Positions 35,507 to 47,087 of a stretch of 64,000 nucleotides of DNA are shown piece after piece. The translations under genes and the position numbers were made by a program. Origin of the DNA: Periplaneta americana (lineage: Eukaryota > Arthropoda > Insecta > Blattodea > Blattidae). The stretch lies in NCBI RefSeq assembly GCF_040183065.1, contig NC_091131.1, positions 16,048,300-16,112,299 of the forward strand, given 5' to 3'. Under the pieces are notes generated by a model. It ran no database searches, had not been told where the DNA came from, and saw nothing but the letters and a program-made list of their open reading frames with translations. Position 1 is the first letter of the stretch, and the number at the start of each line of letters is the position of its first letter.

Positions 35507-36720
35507 TAGGGTTATCCTGAACTAGCACCAACAGATAGCGCACGTGTACTTTGAGGGATGCGTTTTGCGTGTGCATTTGTTTTTCGATATATAAACATTG
35601 AGGATATACGTTATGTATTAGTGTATTAAATACTCTTAAAAACAACTACAAATGGCAAATTTTTGTAATGTTCCTATATGTAAACACCAGGGAAAGCTTT
35701 TGTCTTCAATCAGGTCCCGAAATATTCTGAATGTATGCTTTAAACCTTAAAAAATATAAGTAATTAAATTGTGCCTCGAAAGTTCTAGCTATTAAATAAA
35801 AGTAACTACTTCAAGTGAGGAATTGTTGACTACAGTTTCATTTTGGAAGAGGAAAAAGAAAAATTAATAAAAACATATGCAACCTCGACAGCGAGCTATG
35901 TTAGCTTAGATTATATGCAGTAGTTGTAGGAGTCTCCGAAGTTTACGCCTGCAGTAAACTCTCGATAAACTGGGATGTTTATTATCCAGGACGATCCGTA
36001 GTGAAATCCATTTCGTGAATTATGTTTTTAATGTACTGTACCCTAATTATTAAAACCATGTTTTAACTTCAAATTTTCAAAATCATCCTACATAGTATTC
36101 AAAACTGCATGTCCTTAAACTACAAAACACACGACTAATCGTGATACTGCTGCGATCATATTATATCATCCTATTAAAAATTGCATTTGATCTTTCTGCA
36201 ACTACAGAAAAAAATACAAGGAATTCGATCTCGATAGTCCCTTCCCTATAAAAGAAACACATTGGTGGCTGCATATCATGTTTTTAGCGTACGGTTCTTA
36301 AATACTAATGATTAAAGAGGGCAATATTCACCTTCGACATAGTTCCTATTTTTTTATTCGTGTACCTCGTTCTCAAAGTTCTCGTTTAGGTTCATGAATA
36401 TTCAATTTATTCGTATCTATATTCTGCATACTGCAGATTTCCCCACCCATCTCAGGGAATCGCTCAATATTATACAGGTTTACGTTATTATTTATCGTAA
36501 CTTAAATTAAATTATGAGGTAAGAAAATATTGAATTATATTAAATTATGCTAGTTATACAAAAAAATTGTAAATATAATTTTGACATGCACAGAAAACCA
36601 ACAAGCGGGAAAACGTAATCAACTGTAGCATATGACATAACATAGTCCTACAACATTTTGCGCCGCATGGAACGCTCCTGCCATCTAGCGGTAAAACTTC
36701 GCATAAGATATCCCTATTGT
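35507..36720 (+). mobile_element. Possible P-element-like element with THAP-like start
   Basis: The ends resemble each other when inverted: CAATAGGGTTATCC at the left and CAATAGGGATATCT at the right, followed in both by a (C/G)-(A/T)AGATNGC motif. A short frame from 35652 (MANFCNVPICKHQGK...) has a C-x4-C start like a THAP zinc finger and stops after 33 codons. No longer transposase is visible. Assignment to the P superfamily is tentative. Confidence 0.35.
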
Positions 36721-36838
36721 GCAACAACGAAGCAGGATACTTATGCAGACTCTAGCAGAAAGGACTGAAATTGTTGGGTTATTACATCATGTCTTAGATG
36801 CAGAATAACAAAACGCATAAGAATGATATCAGCTACAC

Positions 36839-37541
36839 CAGGCCTGCACAAATGGCGCTCATTCAGCGCGGCCGCTCCTTCGGAGCGGCAGAGCCGTCTA
36901 ACAGCTCGCCGGAAAGGTACATCGGAATTACGTAGGCCTGCTATAGGTAGAGGATAGTCCACGCAGCTATCTGGTGTAGTGTGTATTATCAGTAGTTACT
37001 TCACTTTATCTATCTACGGCTACATAATGGAGGAATCTAAAAGACGGAAAAGTGATCATCAGGCAAATTCTTTCAATATTTCATGGGGAAATTCTTATTT
37101 TTTCACAGCAGCTGGGCTGTATACATGGGCACAATTTTCGGTTACATGAGGCACTCGATTTGAAATAGGCCTAGTTTGTTTTCTAGGAGAGGAGACTGCA
37201 GAGTAGGATGGGAAATGTAAACTGCTGTGACCTGCGTCACCTTATCGTAATCGCTAAGGCGGTCAGTGGCGAATTATTAGGAAAGCGCTTGGTTAACGTG
37301 AGAGACTCGAAAACTTTTATTCAATTTGGCAAATTAATTCGGCAGCTTTAATCATAAACCTCTTTAATATTTCTCCATCATTGAATTGATTTAAATCACA
37401 GGCGAGAAAATTGCGTAACTAGCCAATAATATACGTTTATTTTCTAGAATATTCTGGCGTTTCTCAAGATTACTTAATAGATTTGCACGTTCTCGACCTA
37501 AAATAATTTCAGAAAATCATGTTTCGTTTTCTATGCACATT

Positions 37542-37598
<57 letters not shown>

Positions 37599-40494
37599 AT
37601 TTCTTTTGGAAATAATACGTACAAACAACATTTAATTCCTCGTATCTTTTAATGAGCGTGTTTAAGGTATAATGTCGTATTTAGTATGCAAATGTTAAGA
37701 TCATAAATTTTCTTCGGAATAGTACGAAAAATAACATTTAATTTGTCTTACCTTCTAATTCAGCATGTTCTTTACGATATAACGAGTAATGTCGTTGTAT
37801 ATTAAATGTACAGTATTAATGCCTACTAGGATTTTCGAGCAATGCCATTATGCCACCACTGATATTGCTTATGAAACTGATATAGAACCTGCACACGCCT
37901 AGGAGCTACGTGAGGGAGGAACGGGGACTGTGAAGATGATGTCACTCAGAGCGATAAGCTCTGTGAAGGTCAGTGAGGCACAAATTCTCAAGTGAGGCAC
38001 GATGCCCATCTGTGATCTACGGCTATATAATGGAGGAATCTAAAAGACTGAAAAGTGATCACCAGGCAAATTCTTTTAATATTGCATGGGAAAATGCTTA
38101 TTCTTTCACAGCAGCTAGAATCAATACTTATCTCCACAAAAGTTTGAAAGAAAGAGGAAAACATAATATAATGCGTCATTACTAGTCCACACATACAGAT
38201 ACTATGGTTTTGTTGGTGAGGATAACAGTAAAAATGTTCAGGAGTTGAAAGTTGCATTATTACATGAGGTAGGGTACGTTAGAATTTATTAATCTTCAAC
38301 AATTTAAATATCTCTCTTCAGGAATAAGGCCAGCTCAGTGTTGATATGTTGAATAAATTACGGGATTTCAGTCGTAAACTTACACTTTTCGTAAGTCAGT
38401 TTCGGGAAGGTAATATGACTCAATTTTCAACGATAGAAACTGCTCGTGATGAAGCCATGTTAAACGATTATGTGCAGATATTAATTGAAATTCAAAATTA
38501 ATTCAATTCTGGGTTCCAAGATCTTGTCTTAAATGGAAATAAGTTTGAAGTTATCAAAATAAATTCCTTCAACACCAGTTGGAACAGTGCCATATGATAT
38601 AATGCTTGAACTTATCGATCTTCAATGTGACCTAAGGGCTAAAGATCGTTTAAATAATACTACTAGTCTGGTTGAGTTTTACAAGACTAAACCTCAGCAA
38701 TAATATCCACGACTACACAGGCTGGCTGTGAAAATGATTGCTATGTTTGACTCAACATTTATATTTGTGAGTAACTGTTTTCTATTACTTACTTACTTAC
38801 TTACTTACTGCCTTTTAAGGAACCCGGAGGTTCATTGCCGCCCTCACATAAGCCCGCCATTGGTCCCTATCCTGAGCAAGATTAATCCATTCCCTATCAT
38901 CATAACCCACCTCCCTCAAATCCAATTTAATATTATCTTCCCATCTACGTCTCGGCCTCCCTAAAGATCTTTTTCCCTCCGGCCTCAAAACTAACACTCT
39001 ATATAAATTTCTGGATTCGCCCCATACGTGCTACATGCCCTGCCCATCTGAAACGTCTGGATTTAATGTTCCTAATTATGTCAGGTGAAGAATACAATGC
39101 GTGCAGTTCTGTGTTGTGTAACTTTCTCCATTCTCCTGTAACTTCATTCCTCTTAGCCCCAAATATCTTCCTAAGCACCTTATTCTCAAAGACCCTTAAC
39201 CTATATTCCTCTCTCAAAGTGAGAGTCCAAGTTTCACAACCATAAATAACAACCGGTAATATAACTGTTTTATAAATTCTAACTTTCAGATTTTTCGACA
39301 GCAGACTGGATGATAAAAGTTTCTCAACTGAATAATAACAGAATTTCCCATATTTATTCTGTGTTTAATTTCCTTCCGAGTATCATTTATATTTGTTACT
39401 GTTGCTCTAAGATATTTGAACTTCTCCACCTCTTCAAAAGATAAATTTCCAATTTTTATATTTCCATTTCCTACAATATTCTCGTCACGAGACATAATCA
39501 TATACTTTGTCTTTTCGGGATTTACTTCCAAATCTATCTCTTTACTTGCTTCAAGTAAAATTCCCGTGTTTTCCCTAATCGTTTGTGGATTTTCTCCTAA
39601 CATATTCACGTCATCCGCATAGACAAGCAGCTGATGTAACCCGTTCAATTCCAAACCCTCTCTGTTATCCTGGACTTTCCTAATGGCATACTCTAGAGCA
39701 ATGTTAAAAAGTAAAGGTGATAGTGCATCTCCCTGCTTTAGCCCACAGTGAATTGGAAACGCATCTGACAGAAACTGACCTATACGAACTCTGCTGTACG
39801 TTTCACTGAGACACATTTAATTAATTGAACTAGTTTCTTGGGAATACCAAATTCAATAAGAATATCATATAAAACTTATCTCTTATCCGAGTCATACGCC
39901 TTTTTGAAATCTATGAATAACTGATACACTGTACCCTTATACTTCCATTTCTTCTCCATTATCTGTCGAATACAAAATATCTGGTCAATAGTTGAGCTAT
40001 TACGCCTAATACCACACTGATGATCCCCAATAATTTCATCTACATATGGAGTTAATCTTCTCAAAAGAATATTGGACAACATTTTGTACGACGTCAACAA
40101 AACTGTTTTCTATTATCAACTTTAATAAAGACAGACATCGAACATCTGTAACTGATGTTTCATTACGATCAGTACTGTTCCTTTCAGCTGCCAACAGCAT
40201 AAAACCCCTTTTAGAGGTACTGGTAAATAAAAATATAAAAAATGATATTGCATATTTAAGTAGCTATAGAGTTTCTATTATTTCTGTAAAATAAATATTT
40301 CTTTATTAATTGATAATAGTCCAAGATAGTTTTGCAAACACTGAACGGGAATTCATTTCATGAACACTCGTACTAGTACTTCCTTTTGTGTACATTTTGT
40401 GCGAGATCACCCCTTCTTCCAGTCCACCCTTATATCTGTATTCCGCTCTTGAGCTGTGAGCCGGCTCGGAGAACACAAACCTATTGCAGGCCTG
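36839..40494 (+). mobile_element. hAT (GTF2IRD2-like) element with perfect TSD, disrupted by a LINE
   Basis: TIR CAGGCCTGCA at both ends. TSD AGCTACAC at 36831-36838 and 40495-40502. Coding relics: a transposase start (MEESKR-KSDHQANSFN) occurs twice, at about 37027 and 38031. Later blocks are KLRDFSRKLTLFVSQFREG (about 38345-38400), SLVEFYKT (about 38670), MIAMFDSTFI (about 38735) and, beyond the LINE, KLFSIINFNKDRHRTSVTDVSL (about 40105-40170). Stops and frameshifts abound. The doubled 5' end points to an internal duplication or nested copy. Confidence 0.85.
38788..40100 (-). mobile_element. LINE family A copy 3 inserted in the hAT, 15-bp TSD
   Basis: Flanked by AACTGTTTTCTATTA at 38773-38787 and 40101-40115. 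Reads on minus: [54 protein letters not shown], then the C-terminal [12 protein letters not shown] and MNLRVP, with the 3' (GTAA)n tail at 38788-38805. Frame breaks are at about 39880, 39370 and 39010. Removing it rejoins the hAT motif FICE..LFSI.NFN. Confidence 0.92.
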
Positions 40495-41524
40495 AGCTAC
40501 ACCATCATGGATGTTACAGATCCAGCAGAGAAGAGCAGGTCTTGATCACTGATGCAAGCAGAACGTTCTCACACAACTACGTTACTTGGTCACGTTTTGT
40601 AGACATGAAGCGTTTTATAGTTTATATTAATGGCATGATGCAGAAACCTAAATATACCGCACCACGTTAGATACTGTGAAAAATTTAAATTGTTCAGATT
40701 ACCACACTTGAGTGGTCAAAATTACATCTCAAATTGAATTTTGATCACATCACTGGATAAATTTTTAAGGAAAAAAATTATCCATGCATGAAGCAGCATA
40801 GTAATCTATACAGGGTGTTTATTAAACTCTCCAGCTGCTTATGTCGAAAACAACGCATTGGTCAGAATGTTATTTTATTCTATTTTTTATTGCATTCAAG
40901 GCCCCAAAGAGCACGATTGTTCATGCTAAGGGGCAGTACACGAGAGTCCACACAAAAGTAATTACAATCATACATTTAAATAAGTAAACATCATTTAAAT
41001 TAAGAAATAAATTATAACATTTAAAGTAAAACAATTTGACTTTCTTATACAAAATAATGTAAAAGTAGTAAGATTTGTTTATTGAAAAGAAACCATCTGC
41101 CCTATACCAGGGATCACCAAAAATTGCAGAAAGTCTCCTGTCAATACACTGCATACATTATATCTTTCCACGCTCGAATGTGGGCAGCTGCGCTGTGCAC
41201 TACCGCTTCCGCCAGCATGGAAAGATAAAATGTATGCACTGTATTTGAACGACAACTTTATTAATACTTGCAAAATTTTTAACCCAGCGCCTTTAAGGGT
41301 TTATATGTAAATTTTAGTAAAGATACTCTTGCACGAAATAATATACTAATGACAGTACAGTTTCCAAGAGGAATAGAGTGTTTAACACTCAAATTTAATA
41401 GGAAAGGCATGGTTCATAGCTATCTTTCTTTTCACTGACTACTTGTGCTGACTCTTGATTAACTCTTTCGAGGCGTGCAATTGGATTCAAGATCACCGCT
41501 TTATGATGTTGTCTATTAATAGCA

Positions 41525-41962
41525 GTATTGGGCTCTCACTTTGAGAGAGAAACAAAGGTTAAGGGTGTTCGAGAATAATGTGATTAGGAAAATATTTGGG
41601 GGTAAGACTGATGAAGGTACGGGAGAATGGAGAAAGTTATATAACGCAGAACTGCACGCAATTTATTCTTCACCTAACATACGAGTAATTAGGAATATTA
41701 AATCCAGACATTTGAGATGGTCAGGGCATGTAGCACATATGGGTGAATCCAGAAATGCATATAGAGTGTTAGTTGGAAGACTTGAGAGGAAAAAGACCTT
41801 TGGGGAGGCCGAAACGTAGATGGAAGGATAATATTAAAATGTATTTGAGGGAGGTGGGATGTGATGGTAGGGACTGGATTAATCTTGCTCAGGATAGGGA
41901 CCGATTACGGGCTTATGTGAGGGCGGCAATGAACCTCCGGGTTCCTTAAAAGCCAATTGTAA
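41525..41962 (+). mobile_element. LINE family A copy 4, 3' end
   Basis: Encodes [35 protein letters not shown] and NLRVP. A 1-bp insertion near 41795 shifts the frame. It ends AAAAGCCAATTGTAAG with only a degenerate GTAA tail. Confidence 0.82.
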
Positions 41963-42184
41963 GTTATAAGTAATTCTGCTTTTCTGTTGGAGTCATCATG
42001 AGAAATACAGTACATTAATTTGCTTACATTTATATAGAAAATTATGTGTTGTAAGGAGTAGTGAAGTGCATTCTATAACCTCTCCTTCTCAAATCCCATC
42101 CTCTCCTTCCCGTGGTGCAAACTGTTTTAAAAAACGAGGCTCGGGGATCGAGTCACAGCGGTATAACTGTGCCATCAAAAATGG

Positions 42185-42362
42185 AGTAAATGCCATTCGA
42201 GCATGCATAAGTATCTCCTAAGTCATGAAGAGGGGATATGGTCGGTGGAGTTGTCTGACAATTCTTCCTAACCAACGGCCAACCAATGGAGGAAATGCCA
42301 TGCCATGCATAAGCGTCCCCTAAGTGGTGAAGAGGGGGTATGGTCGGTAGAGTTGTCTGACA
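42185..42362. repeat. Two diverged direct repeats of about 105 bp
   Basis: GCATGCATAAGTATCTCCTA...GTTGTCTGACAAT and GCATGCATAAGCGTCCCCTA...GTTGTCTGACAAT share GAAGAGG-GATATGGTCGGT between. About 85% identical. Confidence 0.7.
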
Positions 42363-43424
42363 ATCCTCACAGCTAGGTCATATGGACCCGCTAACCAACG
42401 GCAGGTATGGTCCTCCAAACAGTTTGGGGATTGTATATAGGTGATATAACCGCCATGACTTAAAAATATGGTGCCTACATCAAACGGTTATACTTCTTGC
42501 TACACCATTCTCTTATATTGGAGGGCAAGAGTTCAGCGTTACTTAATAGCATATTCAAACTTATTTATGTAACCTATATTAGATAAGGAACTTAAAATAA
42601 AAGAATAAGTTTGATAAACGTGAGAAGTATATTTTAACAGGTAATGAGAGACGTTATGTACTCATACATTAAAAATAAAACAAACTGACAACACAAATTT
42701 CTTCAAGAAAATGACATAAGCAACAATACATACTTTTACACTTAAAATCATACGGTATCTAAATACTTTTGAGTAGTTATGACACATTAATAGGGGAGAA
42801 TTGTTTTGAAGGAAGTGAGAAAACGTAGTTATTAACAGATATAGTTTATATCCCTTATATTATAATACGGTTTTGAATAAATGTTTCTCCGTTTGAATGG
42901 GGAAAACAATGTCTTAGTTATTTTTAATTTTGTGGAGGGTATGAAGACCATTTTAAGGTGAATTTTTTTTAATCGGAACCCAATATTTTTCATCAGATTC
43001 TGATTTTACTTACGAAAACAAACACATTTTGTCTGAGATACATTTTATTACATTCTTATTTTTATAATATATTTATAAAAGTTGAAAAAAAATATTATTA
43101 CACTGTAGTGCATTGCAAAATTTTATCTTAGATTTATTTCGTTGACCCCCTTGCCTTTATGTTCTATATTTATGTTTACAGCACATCTCACTTCTGTATT
43201 CACAGTGTGTTTGTTAAAAGTAATATCTGAATCTGATGAAAAAAGTTTGGGTTCCTCTTAAAAAGAAAACAAATTGATCTTAAATGACCTTGATAACCTC
43301 CACTTTATTAAAATAGCTATGCTATTGTTTTACTCTTCTAACGAAAAAATGTTCATTTAGTATTGTATTTTCACAAAGGAGTTGTTTTCGAAATAAGCAG
43401 TTGGAAAGTTAAAAAAACACACTG

Positions 43425-43830
43425 TGTAAGTCTTTTGGCTACAGACCTACAGAAAGAAAGAATACTGTTTCGTTGAAGAAAACTTTGATATAAACAAATT
43501 CAGACTTCCTTGTAATCGGAATATTTTGTTATCCGGGGCGTTTATGATTATGATGTTGATAAAGACGAAGATGATGATGATGATGATTATTAAATTAAAT
43601 ACTCTTCCTCGTATCACATTCTCATGAGACTACGTCTACGAGATTTCTCTATGTAAACATTTTGTAAAGCAAACAACCACAGCACCCATACAATTAATAC
43701 TAACATCCGCAAACACTGGGTATAATACGATGATTGATGATCATGATGGTGATAATGATAATTAAAATACTGATAATATAAGTAATATTATCATATATTA
43801 TATTAAATTACTGAAACTGTAAGGCTCCTG
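43425..43830. other. AT-rich spacer with GAT microsatellite fragments
   Basis: Short (GAT/GATGAT)n pieces around 43565-43590 and 43735-43790; nothing else recognised before gene B's 3' end. Confidence 0.45.
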
Positions 43831-43904
43831 ATTTTTATGGCACATTGATGGACTTTTCAGTCATCTGTGACAGGAAATACAGAACGCTCTCCAGAGCAAC
43901 ATTT

Positions 43905-43910
43905 TTTATT
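43905..43910 (-). terminator. Candidate poly(A) signal of gene B
   Basis: AATAAA on the minus strand, about 100 nt after the gene B stop codon. It is the first canonical hexamer downstream of the stop. Confidence 0.45.
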
Positions 43911-44009
43911 GGTAGAATTTTCCGATGATTTCCTGTGGTCAAACAGTGAAATCCAGAGTCCAACAAGAATGGAGTGAAGATATCTTGAACAATTGAGGTG
44001 AGACGAATT

Positions 44010-44110
44010 TTATTTCTTCTTGCGAACGATGTAGAAAATGATTCCAGCAACAATAAGAACCGCTACCACTCCACCGATAGCTATTCCCACGATGGCGCCA
44101 ACAGTCAGAC
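44010..44110 (-). CDS. Gene B exon 4: transmembrane helix, short basic tail and stop
   Basis: The acceptor TTTCAG ends at 44111. The exon begins by completing Ser244, then encodes about 26 uninterrupted hydrophobic residues ([14 protein letters not shown] and on), a YIVRKKK tail and TAA at 44012-44010. No signalling motif fits in so short a cytoplasmic tail, so signalling in cis seems unlikely. The basic residues after the helix fit a type I, cytoplasmic-tail orientation. Confidence 0.85.
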
Positions 44111-47053
44111 CTGAAACATATATTTCTCGTTACATATATGGCTCAGAATTTCTCACGGATGCAAATGATAGTCGATTATAAATTTCAGGTAAAAAGAGAT
44201 TTGGATAATAATAATATAATTGTGGTTGTATCGTTGTCTTATTTTTAATTCTTATCATTTGAGAAATGTATCACCCGTTCTTCTCACCTGTTCAAATCGC
44301 TGACTCACAAGAGTGACGTCATGACACACTTTCAAATGAACACCTACTGTTGTCACGCCAGGAGAAGGCGGCTGAAGTACTTAGACGGGGCGGAGGGGAA
44401 ACAGTCGCGCATGCGCACCGCGCTGTTCACTGCAATATTCCTGTTTCACAAACATCTACTGCACGTGTCTATGAATCTTTGCGACTTTGTGAAAATAATA
44501 GTGGGGTTTTTACTGTAGTGTTTTATTAGTTTCAACAAGACACTTGTTTTCAGTATACCATAAATCTTGAGAATTTTTATTTGAAAAAGAAAGAGGGCCA
44601 CCGGCGTAGCTCAGGAGGTAGCGCGTTTGCCTGCTGATCTGCAGTTGTGCTCGGGAGTGAGTTCGATTTCCGTTTGCGCTGACTACCTGGTTGGGTTTTT
44701 TCCGAGGTTTTCCCAAGCGGAAAGCGAATGTCAGGTAATCTATGGCGTATGCTTGGTTTCATTTCGCTAAATACCATCTCGCCATCATCAATTCAATCGA
44801 CACTGAAGAAGCTAGTAGTTATTACAGTGTCGTTAAATAACAAGTAAAAAAATAGTACCAAGCTGCAACAAACAGAGAAAGTTGATTTGAAATGAAAGAT
44901 AACATTAAGACGAATACTGAAGAAAAAGGATTGCAGATGGAACAAGTGTGCAGCAAAAAAAAAAAATTGAGGAAAACACTGTAAATTAGAATACGTGAAC
45001 AATAAGAAAGCTTAGGAAAGTGGAAAAACCGATTTTGTATCTGGACGAAATGCGGATAGATAGGCCTACCAATTTAACGTTTTCCAAGTTCTGGCACGAT
45101 AAAAAATGTTACGGGAGTTTTGACTACCGTAAATGTGTCCAGAACACTCATTGTTGTTCATCAGGATGGGGGCGGTAGGGCTAATGGCTTTGTTGAGAGA
45201 TTCGAATTAATATACACGGTTGGAACAACAGATCATACTCCAGAAATTTTGAAAAATGTGATAATGATAGTCATAGCGACAGCACCGAAGATGCGGAATC
45301 TTTTATGTCTGACTCCGTTCCCGTGTAGCCAAGTAAGTGGACTGAAGTTTTCAGGTCAGAGTGTAGCGTAAAGTTCCCCCGTCCCGCCTATCTACTCCCC
45401 GCGCCAACTCGTAGCGCGAAGACAGTAGTATAAGCACACTTCTCTCGTAGTACACAGTGTAGGCACAGAGTGCATAATTCTGCCCAACTCTGTCCTAGAG
45501 TATGGCACAATCTTCATGAATCACCCTGTATATGTGTTAAAAGGGAGTAAGCAAGCAGGAAGGCTTTTCATCAATACATACTAGTGTCCTCCAACGTAAA
45601 GACGTCCATTCCTTCCTCGGCCGCTGCGTGCGGTTGTCCCTGCAACATCCCTACGCAGGACCATTGACCGATGTCTTCTTCAGCTACGGAACTGATCATG
45701 AGTTCGCATTCTCCTTTCTGCAGTCCGTTGGGATGAAGCTCATAACGACCGAGGGTGGAAGGACTAGAAAAGATGTGAGTTAACTGTTTAGTGAATGTTT
45801 GTACTATACCTTGACCAAAACTACTTCCGACTTGACAGCTTATACAGAAGGGGAGCAATGTTGTCATGTTGCCCATCTTTCGTGTAAGCGAGCGCGCTGC
45901 CGATAGAGTGCAGTAATGAACGGCTGACATGAACACATACATTTCTAACCAATTTGTTGAACACTAGGCATTAAAATTTGTGTACATTATTATTTTTATT
46001 AGCCTATAATAATATAATAATAATAATAGTAATAATAATAATAATAATAACAATAATAGTAATAATAATAATAATAATTAGTAGTAGTACCGGTATTTTT
46101 CAATGTAAATACCGTTAGAAAAGCGTCGAAAGGACTGTAAACTGTAAAAATAGTTTTAATTTAATACGAAGCCTCTACTTTTATGAGTGTCGGTATTCTT
46201 CAATGTAATATTGTTAGAAAGGCGTTGAAAAAATTGTAAACTGTAAAAATATTTATAATTAAAAATCTGCACGGCCTTTTTCTTTTCAAATATTGGTAAC
46301 AGTGATCTTATTAATTTTAACACAAGCAACAGTTCTCATTACGACTTGCGCCAAAGGTAAAAGAAGCCCGCCGTTATCTTTTATCCTGTCAAATACTCTC
46401 TTACGTAACACACCATCTCTCGCGCTTGACTCTTTAACGGGACACCTTGTCCAATATTCTTTATTCTCCGCCTGCCTTTCCTTCCTTCCGACATTGCACA
46501 AGACATCTATTTAAAAACTCTAGCAGAAACTAGAAAACACACACTCCACCAATGACAACGAAGATAATAGTGTAATATAATTTAAACACAATAATTATCG
46601 ATACACTAAAACAATAATACAACTAAATAATATTTTTAATTCACACAAATCACGCGTTAACCAGCCAACTCAGTCATTCCGGCCATTGTATTCACCACTA
46701 GGCCCTGGTATTCACGTGCAACTTGTAAACATAGACAAGGCAACACCGTCCCGTTACCATGGTTACGCGTCTCTTGTGATTGGTTGATTTGGATGGTTGC
46801 CATGGTAACATGCTAAAGGCGCCATTTGTCAGGTCGGAAGTTGTTTTGGACAGACAGGCTCAGATACGGACTCCACAGCGAAGAGTGGCAAGGATATTCA
46901 GTAGAGAATAAAGAGTGTGATTGGAACGCTTACATTATTTTTAAAGCTTCTACAATTTTCATGCAAAACTTTTTAAATTTAAATTACTCAAACATGTTTA
47001 CAATACTATCATCTGTGAAAAATTTGACGCCATTACGGCTAATAATTTTGAAG

Positions 47054-47087
<34 letters not shown>

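Larger units (their letters stand above)
40811..43424. mobile_element. Large TIR element (mariner-like ends) containing other repeats
   Basis: CAGGGTGTTTATTAAACT at the left and inverted CAGTGTGTTTTTTTAACT at the right; TIR similarity extends about 50 bp (both include CTGCTTAT-TTCGAAAACAAC). Left flank TA; the right flank is not TA. Inside are a LINE A copy (41525-41962), a two-unit duplication (42185-42362) and a smaller inverted pair (42974-43013 / 43219-43259). Possibly two ends of separate relatives. Confidence 0.5.

Noticed and set aside
44596..44680. tRNA-like sequence
   Set aside because: Followed by the SINE core and a poly(A)-like end; a retroposon, not a functional tRNA.
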